Counted from the first letter of the stretch, positions 9,253 through 18,723 are shown. The stretch is DNA of 64,000 nucleotides from Ottowia oryzae (GCF_003008535.1 NZ_CP027666.1:248001-312000), one strand, 5' to 3'. Numbers and translations are program-made. Notes: generated from the sequence alone by a model not told the origin.

Positions 9253-10617
9253 TCAGCGCCCGCCGTGCGGGCGCGGCAAGCCACGGCGCGTGAGGTAGCT
9301 GGCCAGCCGGTCGCCGTCGATCGGCACCTGCATCCACCCGCAGCCGGCCATGCGCGCGCGCAGGCGGTCGAAAGCCGAGCCTTCCCGTGCCACCACGATC
9401 AGGTGCGGCGGCCCGGCGGGCGAACGGCGCAAGGCCGCAATTTCGCGCGCCAAAGGCAGCGCCGATTTGCCCAGCGAATGCTGGTCCAGAAACACAAAGG
9501 CAGCGCGGTGGCGCTTGATGGCCACCACCGGGTCTTCCTGCGGGCCCACCGCACCCACGGCGTAACCCATGTCGCGCAGGCCGCGCACCATGGACGGCAT
9601 CTGCCCATCGCGCCGGCTGTGCACCACCAGGACGTCGGCGCGGCGCGGCGACGGGGCCGGCGCCACCGGGTCGGCCACGGGCAGCGCATCGCCAGCCGTA
9701 GCGGCCGCGCTGACATCGTCGTCGGCCGCCAGCACCGTATCGGCCGGGGGCACGGACAGGGGTGGCATGGGCGCAGACGCGGCCATGGGCACGGATGGCC
9801 GCGGTGCGTGGTGCGCAGGCGACGAAGCCGGACCCTCGGCCGCCTCTCTTTCCGACATGGCCCAGGCGGCGCGTGCCGACAGGCCCGGGGGCGGCGCTGC
9901 CGGAGCGGCTGCAGACATCGGCATGCGTGCCGTGGTGGGCGCGAAGGCCGAAGACATGTCTTCAGAAGAAAACGTGGTGGGCGGAGGGCGGCTGCTGGGC
10001 GGCTGCGAGGGCTGCGAGGGCTGAGAGAGCTGAGGCGGTTGATGAGAAGGCTGCCCGCCGTCGCTCACCTGCACAGTGGCTTGCGGGCGCTGCCGAACCG
10101 CCACACGGCGCTCCAGCGGCGTATCGGGCCAGTCCAGCTCGCCCAAGACGCTGACGGCGCCGTGCAGGTCCAACGGCCGGCGCATCACCGGCCAGCGCAC
10201 GCCTTGGCCGCCGGGCGGGTGCCCCACCAGCACCAAAAGCGCCTCGGGGTGGGTGGCGTGCAATTGCTCCACCACCTCCAGGTCGTCGCCGTTGACGATC
10301 AGCAGGTCTACGGGCACCTTGTCCACGCCCAGCCGCACGGGCATCAGGCCTTCGTCGCCCAGCTCGTCCGCCGAATCGTCGGCGTCCATGGCGAAGATCG
10401 ACTCCAGCAAGGATCGCTCGCTGGGCGTCAGACCGACAAAAGCGTAGGTATGTGTCACGGCAGGGTGGGTGGCGGGCTGCGCAGGCCCGTTGCGCGCTGT
10501 TTCAAACTTGAATTGTGTCTCTGCCGGCGCCGCCTGGGTAGGACCTGCGTCATAAGGCGCGCGGTCTTTCACCTCACGCGCAGATTCGTGCAGCGGAACG
10601 TGGCAGACTGGCCGCAC
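9253..10617 (-). CDS. Hypothetical Pro/Ala-rich protein with two receiver-like domains
   Basis: Up to 454 aa; true start uncertain. The longest frame begins at GTG 10617, but clear domain content begins near GTG 10458 (VTHTYAF). An alpha/beta domain (about 55-150, VDLLIVNGDD, ALLVLVG) and a second (about 325-445, ADVLVVHSR, AFVFLDQ, LIVVARE) look like degenerate response-regulator receivers. Between them lies about 170 residues of low-complexity Pro, Ala, Ser. I see no output domain and cannot assign a function. Convergent with the EamA gene. Confidence 0.6.
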   Translation of the reverse strand: MRPVCHVPLHESAREVKDRAPYDAGPTQAAPAETQFKFETARNGPAQPATHPAVTHTYAFVGLTPSERSLLESIFAMDADDSADELGDEGLMPVRLGVDKVPVDLLIVNGDDLEVVEQLHATHPEALLVLVGHPPGGQGVRWPVMRRPLDLHGAVSVLGELDWPDTPLERRVAVRQRPQATVQVSDGGQPSHQPPQLSQPSQPSQPPSSRPPPTTFSSEDMSSAFAPTTARMPMSAAAPAAPPPGLSARAAWAMSEREAAEGPASSPAHHAPRPSVPMAASAPMPPLSVPPADTVLAADDDVSAAATAGDALPVADPVAPAPSPRRADVLVVHSRRDGQMPSMVRGLRDMGYAVGAVGPQEDPVVAIKRHRAAFVFLDQHSLGKSALPLAREIAALRRSPAGPPHLIVVAREGSAFDRLRARMAGCGWMQVPIDGDRLASYLTRRGLPRPHGGR

Positions 10618-10644
10618 CCCCGTGACGAATTCACGCCTTTCCCT

Positions 10645-11136
10645 ATGCCCGGCACCGCCCTACCCGACCTCACCTTGACCACGCTGGCTGGCCAGGCCGT
10701 GCCGCTGCGCCAGTGGGCGGGCGACGTGTTGCTGGTGGTCAACACGGCGAGTGCGTGCGGCTTCACGCCCCAACTGGCGGGCCTGCAGGCGCTGCACGCG
10801 CGCTATGCCGCGCAGGGCCTGGCAGTGATCGGCTTTCCGTGCAACCAGTTCGGCCACCAGGAGCCCGGCAGTGCGCAAGAGATCGGCGCGTTCTGCACCA
10901 CGCGTTACAGCGTGGGCTTTCCGCTGATGGCCAAAACCGACGTCAACGGCCCGGCCGCGCACCCGATCTACACCTGGCTGAAGCAGGCCGCGCCCGGCGT
11001 GCTGGGCACGCAGGCGATCAAGTGGAACTTCACGAAGTTTCTGGTGGGGCGCGACGGCCGCGTGCTGGCGCGCTACGCGCCGCAGCGCAAACCGGCCGCG
11101 CTAGAAAACGCCATTCAAGCCGCGCTGGCGGCGTGA
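10645..11136 (+). CDS. Glutathione peroxidase family protein
   Basis: 163 aa thioredoxin-fold peroxidase with all signatures: NTASACGFTPQ with active Cys38 in place of selenocysteine, GFPCNQFG, and KWNFTKFLV carrying the catalytic Trp-Asn. It reduces hydroperoxides; bacterial Cys forms often use thioredoxin rather than glutathione. It sits alone between two minus-strand genes. Confidence 0.93.
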   Translation: MPGTALPDLTLTTLAGQAVPLRQWAGDVLLVVNTASACGFTPQLAGLQALHARYAAQGLAVIGFPCNQFGHQEPGSAQEIGAFCTTRYSVGFPLMAKTDVNGPAAHPIYTWLKQAAPGVLGTQAIKWNFTKFLVGRDGRVLARYAPQRKPAALENAIQAALAA

Positions 11137-11205
11137 TGCGCGCGGGCCGGGCCGCGCGACGGGGCATGGCCCGACCTAGCGGCCGATTGAGGGCCATTTA
11201 GCCCC

Positions 11206-11236
11206 CTGGCGCACGCTGCGCCTGCGCCGGCAGCTA
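11206..11236. repeat. Dispersed stem-loop repeat, copy 4
   Basis: CTGGCGCACGCTG then TGCGCCGGCAGCTATGC, downstream of glcF. Confidence 0.6.
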
Positions 11237-12475
11237 TGCTTTTTGAAGCGCCTCGTCCAGCACTTCGATCCAATGCCGGACGGGCACGTCGGTGCCCGCC
11301 TGCAGGTGGGTGATGCAGCCAATGTTGGCCGACAGCACCGCTTGCGGCCGGTCGGCCTGGCGCTCGCCCAGCAGGTGGCTCAGCTTGCGTTCGCGCAGGC
11401 GCTGCGACAGCTCCGGCTGCAGCACCGAATAGGTGCCCGCCGATCCGCAGCACAGGTGCGGCTCTTGGAGGGCGGGGCGCACGTCAAAGCCCAAGGCGCG
11501 CAGTTGCTGCTCGACGTTGGGGCCCAGTTTCTGGCCGTGCTGCAGCGTACAGGGGGCGTGCCAGGCCAGGGTGCCCGCCACCGGGCGCACGCGCGGCGCC
11601 AGGGCGACCACCAAGTCGGGCAGCAGCTCGCTCACGTCGCGCGCCAGTTCTGAAATGCGCGCGGCCTTTTCGGCGTAGCGCGCGTCGTCCTTCAGCGCGT
11701 GGCCGTAGTCCTTGACCATCACGCCGCAGCCCGAGGCGTTGACGATGATCGACTCCACGCTGCCAGCATTCACGTACGGCCACCAGGCGTCGATATTGGC
11801 GCGCATCTGCGCGCGCCCGCCTTCCAGGTCAGCCAGGTGGAACTTCACCGCGCCGCAGCAGCCCTGCCCGCGCGCCAGCACGCACTGGATGCCGGCGGCG
11901 TCCAGCACGCGCGCGGTGGCGCTGTTGATGTTGGGCGCCATCGACGGCTGCACGCACCCGTCGAGCATGAGCACCTTGCGCGCGTGCTCGCGCTGGGGCC
12001 AGGTGCCGGGGTCGCGCCGCACGGGCACCTTGGCCTGCAGCTTGGCGGGCAGCCAGCCGCGCACCGACTGGCCCAGGCGCATGGCGGGGCCGAAGAGGGG
12101 CGAGCTCAAACCCTGGCGCAGCCAGCGGCGCTCGCGCGCCTCGGCGGCGGGGCGGGGCACCTTGCGTTCGACGACGTCGCGGCCAATGTCCACCAGCCGC
12201 CCGTAGCGCACGCCGCTGGGACAGGTGGTTTCGCAGTTGCGGCAGGTCAGGCACCGATCCAGGTGCAGTTGCGTGTCACGCGTGGGCGCCTCGCCTTCCA
12301 TCACCTGCTTGATCAGGTAGATGCGGCCACGCGGGCCGTCCAGCTCATCGCCAAGCAGTTGGTAGGTGGGGCAAGTGGCGGTGCAGAAGCCGCAGTGCAC
12401 GCATTTGCGCAGGATGGCTTCGGCTTCGATCCCTTCGGGCGTGCCGACAAACTCAGGGGCCAGGGTAGTTTGCAT
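11234..12475 (-). CDS. glcF: Glycolate oxidase iron-sulfur subunit GlcF
   Basis: 413 aa. Two [4Fe-4S] ferredoxin motifs: Cys25/28/31/35 and Cys75/78/81/85. The C-terminal half carries two CCG-type domains (QGCCGAVKFH; HLCCGSAGTYS). GlcF passes electrons from the FAD subunits GlcD/GlcE that oxidise glycolate to glyoxylate. Its start lies 7 bases after the stop of the interrupted pentapeptide gene, so before the prophage arrived it was cotranscribed with glcE. It now sits about 41 kb from glcE and must rely on another promoter, or is silent. glcD is not in the window. Confidence 0.95.
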   Translation of the reverse strand: MQTTLAPEFVGTPEGIEAEAILRKCVHCGFCTATCPTYQLLGDELDGPRGRIYLIKQVMEGEAPTRDTQLHLDRCLTCRNCETTCPSGVRYGRLVDIGRDVVERKVPRPAAEARERRWLRQGLSSPLFGPAMRLGQSVRGWLPAKLQAKVPVRRDPGTWPQREHARKVLMLDGCVQPSMAPNINSATARVLDAAGIQCVLARGQGCCGAVKFHLADLEGGRAQMRANIDAWWPYVNAGSVESIIVNASGCGVMVKDYGHALKDDARYAEKAARISELARDVSELLPDLVVALAPRVRPVAGTLAWHAPCTLQHGQKLGPNVEQQLRALGFDVRPALQEPHLCCGSAGTYSVLQPELSQRLRERKLSHLLGERQADRPQAVLSANIGCITHLQAGTDVPVRHWIEVLDEALQKA

Positions 12476-12482
12476 GGCTACT

Positions 12483-12860
12483 TCACTTCATTTTGAATAG
12501 ATTGCGCAAAGCAAGCGCTGTCAGAAAAAACGCGGCTACCGCGAGAGCTTTTTGCACCATCTCAAGCACCAGTGCAACGAATGCGACGAATGTGCTGCTG
12601 CCAAAGAGCTGAGGGCGAAGCTCCTTCGCCAAATCGATTCCTGGTATTGGCATCAGGTTCGTGAGAGTGAACTGTGCCCACTGGATCCCTTTGCTCGGCG
12701 CAACCTTCCAGATCGGCCCCGTCCAAAGAACCGGGTCATGCGAGGCCATCAGGACCAGATACACCACAGACAGAACTGCGGACGGAAGCAACCCCAGCCT
12801 CAGCAAAGGGCGTGCAATTTCAAACCCAAAGCCCGAGGTCCATTCGTACGCCTTGATCAG
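12483..12860 (-). pseudogene. C-terminal half of interrupted pentapeptide-repeat membrane protein
   Basis: This fragment encodes 125 residues starting LIKAYEW and ending in a basic tail (ALRNLFKMK). It has two or three hydrophobic helices, as in the membrane domain that follows pentapeptide repeats in a widespread proteobacterial family (SxFGxxxARPLL-type linker, final ALRNxFK). Joined to 52759-53784 across one copy of the CCATTT repeat, it continues in frame: the last codons before the break are Lys-Trp and the next are Leu-Ile. Internal TTG 12806 could give a 107-aa remnant, but no start signal is convincing. Confidence 0.9.
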
Positions 12861-12866
12861 CCATTT
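12861..12866. repeat. Target-site duplication, left copy (CCATTT)
   Basis: CCATTT directly abuts the left TGAA end of the prophage and recurs directly after the right end. Six bases is in the range made by Mu-like transposases. Confidence 0.9.
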
Positions 12867-12910
12867 TGAAAGGGACTGAGATATTCAGAGGGCAGGCGGT
12901 GCGATAAATT
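12867..12910 (+). promoter_or_regulatory. Prophage left end with two transposase-site-like repeats
   Basis: Starts TGAAAGGGAC. Repeat 1 GAGATATTCA at 12878-12887 and repeat 2 GCGATAAATT at 12901-12910 are 23 bp apart. The right end has the same arrangement in inverse orientation, as expected for MuA-type binding sites. Confidence 0.8.
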
Positions 12911-13006
12911 GGGATTCGATGGCACGTAGCCGGCATGTGGTGGGACAAACTCTGCAACGCCGTTGCCACTGTGGCAAAAAATCGCGTCGATGAATTTTCG
13001 CGCATC

Positions 13007-13450
13007 TCAGGCGTCGTTCAGCCACCCCTGCAGCAGGTCAAGCACCAGCCGCTCGTCTTCAGCGCCCAGCGTGCCAGCATCCGGCACCGAGAACAGCATG
13101 CCACGTCGGGGCATGTGTTTGGTGCCCCACTCGGGATAGGCCGCGTAGGGTTGTCCAAACCCCACGGTGACACTGGTGCTGTCTGCCGACCAGCTCAGGC
13201 TGCGCAGCATGTCGCCATAGCGATCAAGCAGGCGGTGGTTGCCGTCCTCAGGGTAGTTCGCACGCGTCGACGGTGCCCACGGGTGCCAAGCGATGCCGTT
13301 CGGGTCCGTTTGAGTCTCGAAGCGCCCCTGAATCCGGCTTTCCAGTACGGCGCCGATGTCCGACATGGGCTGGCTGAGATCCGTGGTGCGGTCGAACAGC
13401 CGCACCAGATAGTCGTTCAGCTGCTGGCTTTCGATCGTTACAGTGATCAT
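13007..13450 (-). CDS. Phage virion morphogenesis protein (Mu gpG-like)
   Basis: 147 aa with the profile of the Mu G-like virion morphogenesis family, including the LLDRYGDMLRSLSW stretch and the WHPWAPSTRANY segment. In Mu, G acts in head-tail assembly. Last gene of the leftward late block, 140 bp from the left end. Its ATG overlaps the end of the F-like gene by one base. Confidence 0.85.
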   Translation of the reverse strand: MITVTIESQQLNDYLVRLFDRTTDLSQPMSDIGAVLESRIQGRFETQTDPNGIAWHPWAPSTRANYPEDGNHRLLDRYGDMLRSLSWSADSTSVTVGFGQPYAAYPEWGTKHMPRRGMLFSVPDAGTLGAEDERLVLDLLQGWLNDA

Positions 13451-14592
13451 CAGGCCCCCAGCAACAGCAGAAGTTCAGCGAGCAGCTTTACGCGGCGCCC
13501 TGCCAGCTGGCCCAGGAAGCGCTCGGCCGCGTTGGCCAGGTTCGACACCTCGACGCGCGTCAGGTTGTCGGCCTTCACCTTGACCGTGTAGTCGGCGCCC
13601 GAAGAATCGGGCCGCTCCAGTGGCTCAATCCACACCTTGGCACCGCGTTGTTCGGGCAAATCGTTCAGGTACACACGCACCTGGCCGGTCTTCGGGTCTG
13701 TCCAGGCTGTTGCAGTGGTGGCGGTGCCGCCCAGCCCCCGAAGCGGCGCTGGGCTCAGCCCCGCGGCTTGCGCGGCGGTGCGCATCGGCGCGGACAAGCT
13801 GGCCAGTTTGCGCTGCACCAGGTTCGTGAGCAGCGCCTGGCGCGAGTCGCCCACGTTGAAGTCGAAGCCAGGGTCGATGCCGGCCGGCACGTCGGTCACT
13901 TCGCCCGTGCGCCGGTTCACGAATTCGCTGGTCACCACCTCGGGCCGCTGCTTTTTCAGGGCCGGGCCGCGCGGCGTGTTCCCCCGGTCATACTCAGCCT
14001 GGGTGACCTGAATCACGCTGCACCGGCAGCGGTAGCCGTTCGGCGGGAAATGGGTCTGCCAGAACGGATCGTCCACCGGCAGTGTCACGTTGTCCCAGAG
14101 CGCGTGCAGCGGGCGCACCCGGTCATCGCGTTTGGTCACGTACCGCAGGTAGGGCAGCGCGCGCTTGGTGCGCTGGATGCGCTGCCACTGGCCTGCCGCA
14201 TAGGCCTGGCGCGTGTTGGTGTCGTAGATCAGCTTCAGCCGCGCCGGGTCGAAGCGTGTCATTACCTTCTCGCCGGTCACCGGGTCGGTCACAGCCTTCG
14301 CGCCCCACCAGCCGGCGTCGGCCAGCAGCTTCTCCGCGTCGCGCATCCAGTCTTTGCGCGTCAGATCGCCGGCCACGGACTTCGTCAAGCCGTCGCGCAG
14401 CGCGTCCAGCAGATCCACGCGCGCCAGCCTGCTGACGGTGAACTGCTGCGCATGCTCGCGCTGCCACAGGTCCTGCCAGCTGTACGTTTCGGTCAGCTGG
14501 CCACGCCCGCGCATCCAGGCGATGGCATCGGCTGGCGGCAAGCTACGCAGCTTGGCGAATTCGGCCGGCGTCAGCGCGCTGCTTGTGGCCAT
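13450..14592 (-). CDS. Phage head morphogenesis protein (Mu gpF-like)
   Basis: 380 aa minor head protein of the Mu F / SPP1 gp7 family. The diagnostic region (about residues 120-190) includes YDTNTRQAYAAGQW and HFPPNGYRCRCSV with its Cys pair. It is packaged with the portal during prohead assembly. It follows the portal gene by two bases. Confidence 0.92.
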   Translation of the reverse strand: MATSSALTPAEFAKLRSLPPADAIAWMRGRGQLTETYSWQDLWQREHAQQFTVSRLARVDLLDALRDGLTKSVAGDLTRKDWMRDAEKLLADAGWWGAKAVTDPVTGEKVMTRFDPARLKLIYDTNTRQAYAAGQWQRIQRTKRALPYLRYVTKRDDRVRPLHALWDNVTLPVDDPFWQTHFPPNGYRCRCSVIQVTQAEYDRGNTPRGPALKKQRPEVVTSEFVNRRTGEVTDVPAGIDPGFDFNVGDSRQALLTNLVQRKLASLSAPMRTAAQAAGLSPAPLRGLGGTATTATAWTDPKTGQVRVYLNDLPEQRGAKVWIEPLERPDSSGADYTVKVKADNLTRVEVSNLANAAERFLGQLAGRRVKLLAELLLLLGA

Positions 14593-14594
14593 GA

Positions 14595-16157
14595 TCAGCC
14601 CTTGGGCACGCCCGCAGCGCCCGCCAGGTGCGCGGCAAAGGTGGTGCTGGCCAGAGAGGTGGACAGCGCAGACGCATCCATTTCACCCAGCAGCAGCGGC
14701 AGCTGGTCCAGCAGCTGCGCTGCCGTCCAGCCTTTGGCCGATGCGTGCTCTAACAAAGCGCGCATTGGGGCCACCAGGGGCTCCATCGTCGTTTGCCACT
14801 GCGACAGCTCGTCGGTCACCAGCCGGTCGATCGCGTCGGCGTCTGCCGGGTTGCCTTCCGCAAAGCTCGCGGGCATGCGGCGATCTTCCTCGCGCAGATC
14901 GGGCAGCACCAGGGCACTGGCTCCAGGCTGGACAAGGCCAGGCGCTGGCGCGGCCTTGCGCTTCCAATGCTCGCCGTACTTGGCCTTGACGCCTTCCTCG
15001 GTCATCTGAAAGCCCAGCTCGCTGATGTTCTTGTCGGTCTCCGACTCGGCCTTCAGGTCTTCCTCTTTCTCCACCCGGCGCGACACCAGGCAGCGCTGCA
15101 GGCCGTTCAGCTCGCAGATCCAGCGCAGCAGCGTTTCGTTCAGGGTTTCGCCCAGCAAATCACTGTCGGCCTGGCTCAGCTCCAGGCGCACATCCTCGCG
15201 CTCGTTCGATGCCGCCGCCATCGCGCCACCGCTCTTGCCGCGCGGAGACTGGCCCAGGATCACTTCCATGATCCAGTCGTCCATGAACTCCACATGCGCC
15301 TGGTGCGGCGTTGCGCTGCCCGACAGCTTGCTTTCCAGCAGGTCGATCATCGTGCCTTCTGGCGTCATCACCAGGCCGTCGTTGCTCAGCGCGCGCAGTG
15401 CCTCAAACAGCGTGCTCTTTTCGCGCGGCTGCGCCGATGCCGGGTAGCGGCCCCACGGAATAGGCAGGCCAAAGCGGTCCAGGAACTTCGTCCAAGCCAG
15501 CACGCCCTTGCGCTTAAAGAAAACCGGCCAGTACAGCTGCAGGCCCAGCCCTGTGCCATAGGGGTTGTCGTCCTCAGCGTTGACCCTGTGCACGATGAAC
15601 TTGCGATCCGGCACCGCAATGCCGCGCTGCATGTTCTCCCGCGTCAGCAGGCGCAGCTCGAACGGGTTGCCCTCATCCTGCGTGTACACGAAGCGGCGGT
15701 GCGAGCGCTTCACCACGCGCGCCGGCACCACCATCTGCCGGGTCATGCCATCCACGGTCACATCGCGCAGCGTCCAGACCACCTCGGTCGGCTGCCAGCC
15801 CACCAGCAGCGCATCCAGCAGGTCGTTGCACAGCTGGTCGAAGGCAAACCCGGCCAGGATGTCGTCCACCACGGCCGCGTCCTTGGTGCCCTGGTCCGAC
15901 TCCACCGCCGGCTCCACCGTCCATTCACGGCTCACCACCGCCAGTTTGCGCTTTTGGAAGCCTGAGAACACCTTGCCATCACGGCGCAAGTCGCGATACA
16001 GCTCGTGCGCCTCGCTGCCAGGCAAGCCGCGTTCAATGATCAGCGGATCATTCGAGCGCAAGATGCCCATGAACGCCGTCGAAAACGGGTCTTGCGCCTG
16101 GTTCGCCACCTCGCTGTCAAGCGGCGGCAGCGGCGGCTTTTTGGTCTCGTCGCTCAT
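14595..16157 (-). CDS. Portal protein (DUF935, Mu gp29-like)
   Basis: 520 aa, length and features of the Mu gp29 portal family: a basic KVFSGFQKRKLAV segment near residue 65, WQPTEVVW, FGLPIPWGRYP near residue 235, and an acidic, divergent C-terminus. It forms the dodecameric DNA gate at the capsid vertex. Its start overlaps the terminase stop by four bases. Confidence 0.93.
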   Translation of the reverse strand: MSDETKKPPLPPLDSEVANQAQDPFSTAFMGILRSNDPLIIERGLPGSEAHELYRDLRRDGKVFSGFQKRKLAVVSREWTVEPAVESDQGTKDAAVVDDILAGFAFDQLCNDLLDALLVGWQPTEVVWTLRDVTVDGMTRQMVVPARVVKRSHRRFVYTQDEGNPFELRLLTRENMQRGIAVPDRKFIVHRVNAEDDNPYGTGLGLQLYWPVFFKRKGVLAWTKFLDRFGLPIPWGRYPASAQPREKSTLFEALRALSNDGLVMTPEGTMIDLLESKLSGSATPHQAHVEFMDDWIMEVILGQSPRGKSGGAMAAASNEREDVRLELSQADSDLLGETLNETLLRWICELNGLQRCLVSRRVEKEEDLKAESETDKNISELGFQMTEEGVKAKYGEHWKRKAAPAPGLVQPGASALVLPDLREEDRRMPASFAEGNPADADAIDRLVTDELSQWQTTMEPLVAPMRALLEHASAKGWTAAQLLDQLPLLLGEMDASALSTSLASTTFAAHLAGAAGVPKG

Positions 16158-17653
16158 AGGAAGCCCTGGTAATCATCCGGGCTGCTGATCGGCCCGTCAC
16201 TTTGAAACTCGATCGGCGCGGCCGCGTTGCGCGAGGCGTACCAGGCCAGCGCGCCCGACACGGCCGAGTCACCGTGGCGCTGGCCGCCATCGGCATCCTT
16301 GGCCTTGGCCCCATCCGGCACCTTCGGCACGCCCTTGATCATCTGCACCGCGCGGTGGTCGGTCAGCACGCCGTCGTCCCGCGGCAGCGTGATCTGCCCG
16401 TCTTCAAAAGCCGCCTTGTAGCGCGGCATCTCGTCGATGTACCACTGCTGCGTCAGCATCACACGGTGAATGCGCGTGCCGCCGTAGCGCTGCGCTGCCA
16501 CCTCACCCAGGTACTGACCGTTGCCGCGCACGTCGTTGGCGCCACAGGCAAAATTCGGCAGGTTGTCCGCCACGCAAAACAGCACCTGCTCTTGCTGCTT
16601 GAACGGCACGTTGCGCATCTCCAGGATGAACGGCGCCTTGCGGTGCAGGCCCTGGTCTTCCACCAGCGGCGTGATCACCGACAAGTCGCCAGAGCGCGCA
16701 AAGTCCATGCCGTAATAGCTGCGCCCCGTGGCGGGCAGCGCCTTCAGCAGCGGCATCACGTTGGCGGCCAACCAATCGCGCACCACGCTTTCACGTTCAT
16801 GCTGGCTGCGCAGCTCAAAGCCCTCGGGCAGCGTCAGCCGCACCACCGGCAGGTACGGCGACATGCGCGCCTCCACCAGCGCCCGGCTGAAATAGGCCCC
16901 GCTGCTCTGGCTGGGAATGCAATCCAGCTCTTCGTCAGCGTTGTCGCGGTAGTAGTCGTAAATGCCCTCGACCCAGACATCCTGCTCGGCCTGTGTCCAC
17001 ACCTTGCCCATGCGCAGGCACACGCGCTGGTACAGGCCTTCCATCACAGCCTGGCGGAACGTGATGCGGTGCACCGTCCCCTTTTGCTTGCCGGCGCGAA
17101 TGTCCTGCACCATCGTGTTGAAGGCGTTGTCCACACCAAAGTGCGTCGAAATCAGACGCACCTTGCCGCCCCAGATCAGGAAGGCCATCGCCGCCTTGAT
17201 CAGCGCGTCCAGGTCGTCCTGAAACGCCGCCTCGTCACCCACCAGCACACCCTGGCGCCCGCGCAGCTTGCGCGGGCGCGACGCCAGCGCCGTGATGCGG
17301 TGCTTGGCCTTCGGAAACCGGATGGTGTAGACCAGGATGTTCTTTTTCTCGCCAAACTCGCCTTCGTCTTCCCACAGGCCCTGGTCAATCTGGCCCGCCA
17401 CCTGGTTGAATTCCCTGGCCCACATCGCGCACGCGTCGATGTACTCCTCGGTCATGTCCTTGTCCTGGCCGATGTAGTACACGTTCTGGCCGCCCGCCGC
17501 CTTGTCGGCGGCAGCAATCAGCACATCGTCCGCCGCCTCGGCCCACGTCAGGCCCGTGCGCCGGCCCTTTTCCGCCACCTTGAAGGGCGAAGGGTCGGCG
17601 ATCCAGCGCTGCTGGTAGGGCAGCAGGACGGAAGGGAGATCGCTAGGGTTCAC
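16154..17653 (-). CDS. Terminase large subunit (Mu gp28-like)
   Basis: 499 aa packaging motor. The N-terminal ATPase has KGRRTGLTWA as the Walker A-like motif and VLVGDEAAF as Walker B with the catalytic Glu; the C-terminal RNase H-like nuclease includes YYGMDFARSGDLSV with the metal-binding Asp. GTG 17653 is chosen because it overlaps the upstream stop (GTGA); ten more codons exist upstream without a good start signal. Confidence 0.93.
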   Translation of the reverse strand: MNPSDLPSVLLPYQQRWIADPSPFKVAEKGRRTGLTWAEAADDVLIAAADKAAGGQNVYYIGQDKDMTEEYIDACAMWAREFNQVAGQIDQGLWEDEGEFGEKKNILVYTIRFPKAKHRITALASRPRKLRGRQGVLVGDEAAFQDDLDALIKAAMAFLIWGGKVRLISTHFGVDNAFNTMVQDIRAGKQKGTVHRITFRQAVMEGLYQRVCLRMGKVWTQAEQDVWVEGIYDYYRDNADEELDCIPSQSSGAYFSRALVEARMSPYLPVVRLTLPEGFELRSQHERESVVRDWLAANVMPLLKALPATGRSYYGMDFARSGDLSVITPLVEDQGLHRKAPFILEMRNVPFKQQEQVLFCVADNLPNFACGANDVRGNGQYLGEVAAQRYGGTRIHRVMLTQQWYIDEMPRYKAAFEDGQITLPRDDGVLTDHRAVQMIKGVPKVPDGAKAKDADGGQRHGDSAVSGALAWYASRNAAAPIEFQSDGPISSPDDYQGFL

Positions 17654-17880
17654 AGCAGCGGCTCTCCAGAGTAAACGTGCCATGCGCGTCGCGCGCGCGC
17701 CCAGGCCCCCACAAATTGAGCCACGGGTACGGTTTGATCCGCGGCGTAAAAGCCGCTGATCGCAGCGTCCAGCTCATCGGCAAGTTGGCGCAGCCGGTTG
17801 TCAGGCGCAAGGCCGTCCTGGTCGGCGCGGGCACGCATCCTCGCCGGCAAATCGCGCGTGTGATCGGCGTCGGGCTTCAC
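17650..17880 (-). CDS. Small phage protein between terminase subunits
   Basis: 76 aa starting at GTG 17880, which overlaps the stop of the small terminase gene (GTGA), and ending in an overlap with the large terminase start. Mostly helical, rich in Arg and Ala. I do not recognise a domain. Its conserved coupling on both sides argues that it is real. Confidence 0.7.
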   Translation of the reverse strand: MKPDADHTRDLPARMRARADQDGLAPDNRLRQLADELDAAISGFYAADQTVPVAQFVGAWARARRAWHVYSGEPLL

Positions 17881-18419
17881 GCCTGTTCCCCCACACCCAA
17901 AATCCGCTGCTTGATCTGCGCCACCGTGTCGCCCGACAGCCCCGCCGCTCGCGCCGTGTTCTCCACGTCCTTGGCGGCGGCCTTCAGCTCCGCGCGCATG
18001 GCACGCAGCTGCTTTTCCACCTCCAGCTGGGTCTTGGCCGTGCCCGCCACGTCGCGGATGGCCTTGGCCAGCAGCATCACGTCCATGGCCTTGGCCGGCT
18101 TGTCGCTCTCGCCCATGGCCGACAGGGATTGGAAGGCCACCACGCGCAGCATCTCAGGCAGCAGCCGGCCCACGTCGCCATTGGGCTCGGCCTCCAGCTT
18201 GTCCACCCAGACCTTGGCCACCTCTTGCGCCTGGCGGTACTTGTCCAGCGACTCCCGCGCGCTCTTCACGTAGCGACCCACCGCGCTGCGCGACACATCG
18301 GCGCCCAGGCCCTGCAGCGCGGCCAGAATGTCGTCAATCGTGCGCCCGTCGCGGATCAGGCCATTGCAGGCGTCGACCAGCTCTTTGGGCAGCGTGGCAA
18401 CGGTGGACTTGCGGGCCAT
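17877..18419 (-). CDS. Small terminase subunit (DUF3486, Mu gp27-like)
   Basis: 180 aa. N-terminal HTH-like region (VDACNGLIRDGRTIDDILAA ...) typical of DUF3486, then long helices. In Mu-like phages this family supplies the DNA-recognition subunit for packaging from the phage end. It sits directly before the large terminase block, as in Mu. Confidence 0.88.
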   Translation of the reverse strand: MARKSTVATLPKELVDACNGLIRDGRTIDDILAALQGLGADVSRSAVGRYVKSARESLDKYRQAQEVAKVWVDKLEAEPNGDVGRLLPEMLRVVAFQSLSAMGESDKPAKAMDVMLLAKAIRDVAGTAKTQLEVEKQLRAMRAELKAAAKDVENTARAAGLSGDTVAQIKQRILGVGEQA

Positions 18420-18423
18420 GGCT

Positions 18424-18723
18424 TCAATCCGGCTGCGGGCGCTTCACGCCCGGCACCACCGTCTTGCCGCGCGCGGTGTCCAGTCCGCGCTCGGTGATCT
18501 TGGCGATCGTCACGCCGCCCACCTGGGTGGTGGTGGCCAGGCCTTGCTCCACCAACCAGGCAATGTCACTGCGCACCCGGTCCGTGCTGACCACGTGGCC
18601 CATGTCGCCCAGCACCGCTTCCACGGCGTAGGCGTTCGCTGAATAGCCCATGCTGTGGGCCAGCATGCGCAGGATCACCAGGCGGCGGTCCTCGGCCAAG
18701 TGGCGTTCAAAATTTTGAGTCAT
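18424..18723 (-). CDS. Winged-helix phage protein (Mu gp26-like)
   Basis: 99 aa that read as a winged helix-turn-helix (LRMLAHSMGYSANAYAVEAVL ... WLVEQGLATTTQ). It matches the small ArsR-like protein found between DUF2730 and DUF3486 in Mu-like phages. Its role is unknown; probably in packaging or late control. Confidence 0.8.
   Translation of the reverse strand: MTQNFERHLAEDRRLVILRMLAHSMGYSANAYAVEAVLGDMGHVVSTDRVRSDIAWLVEQGLATTTQVGGVTIAKITERGLDTARGKTVVPGVKRPQPD

Noticed and set aside
12936..12960. Alternative left prophage end starting TGTGGTGGG
   Set aside because: No matching sequence at the right side, no target duplication, and it would leave the pentapeptide gene unrepaired.
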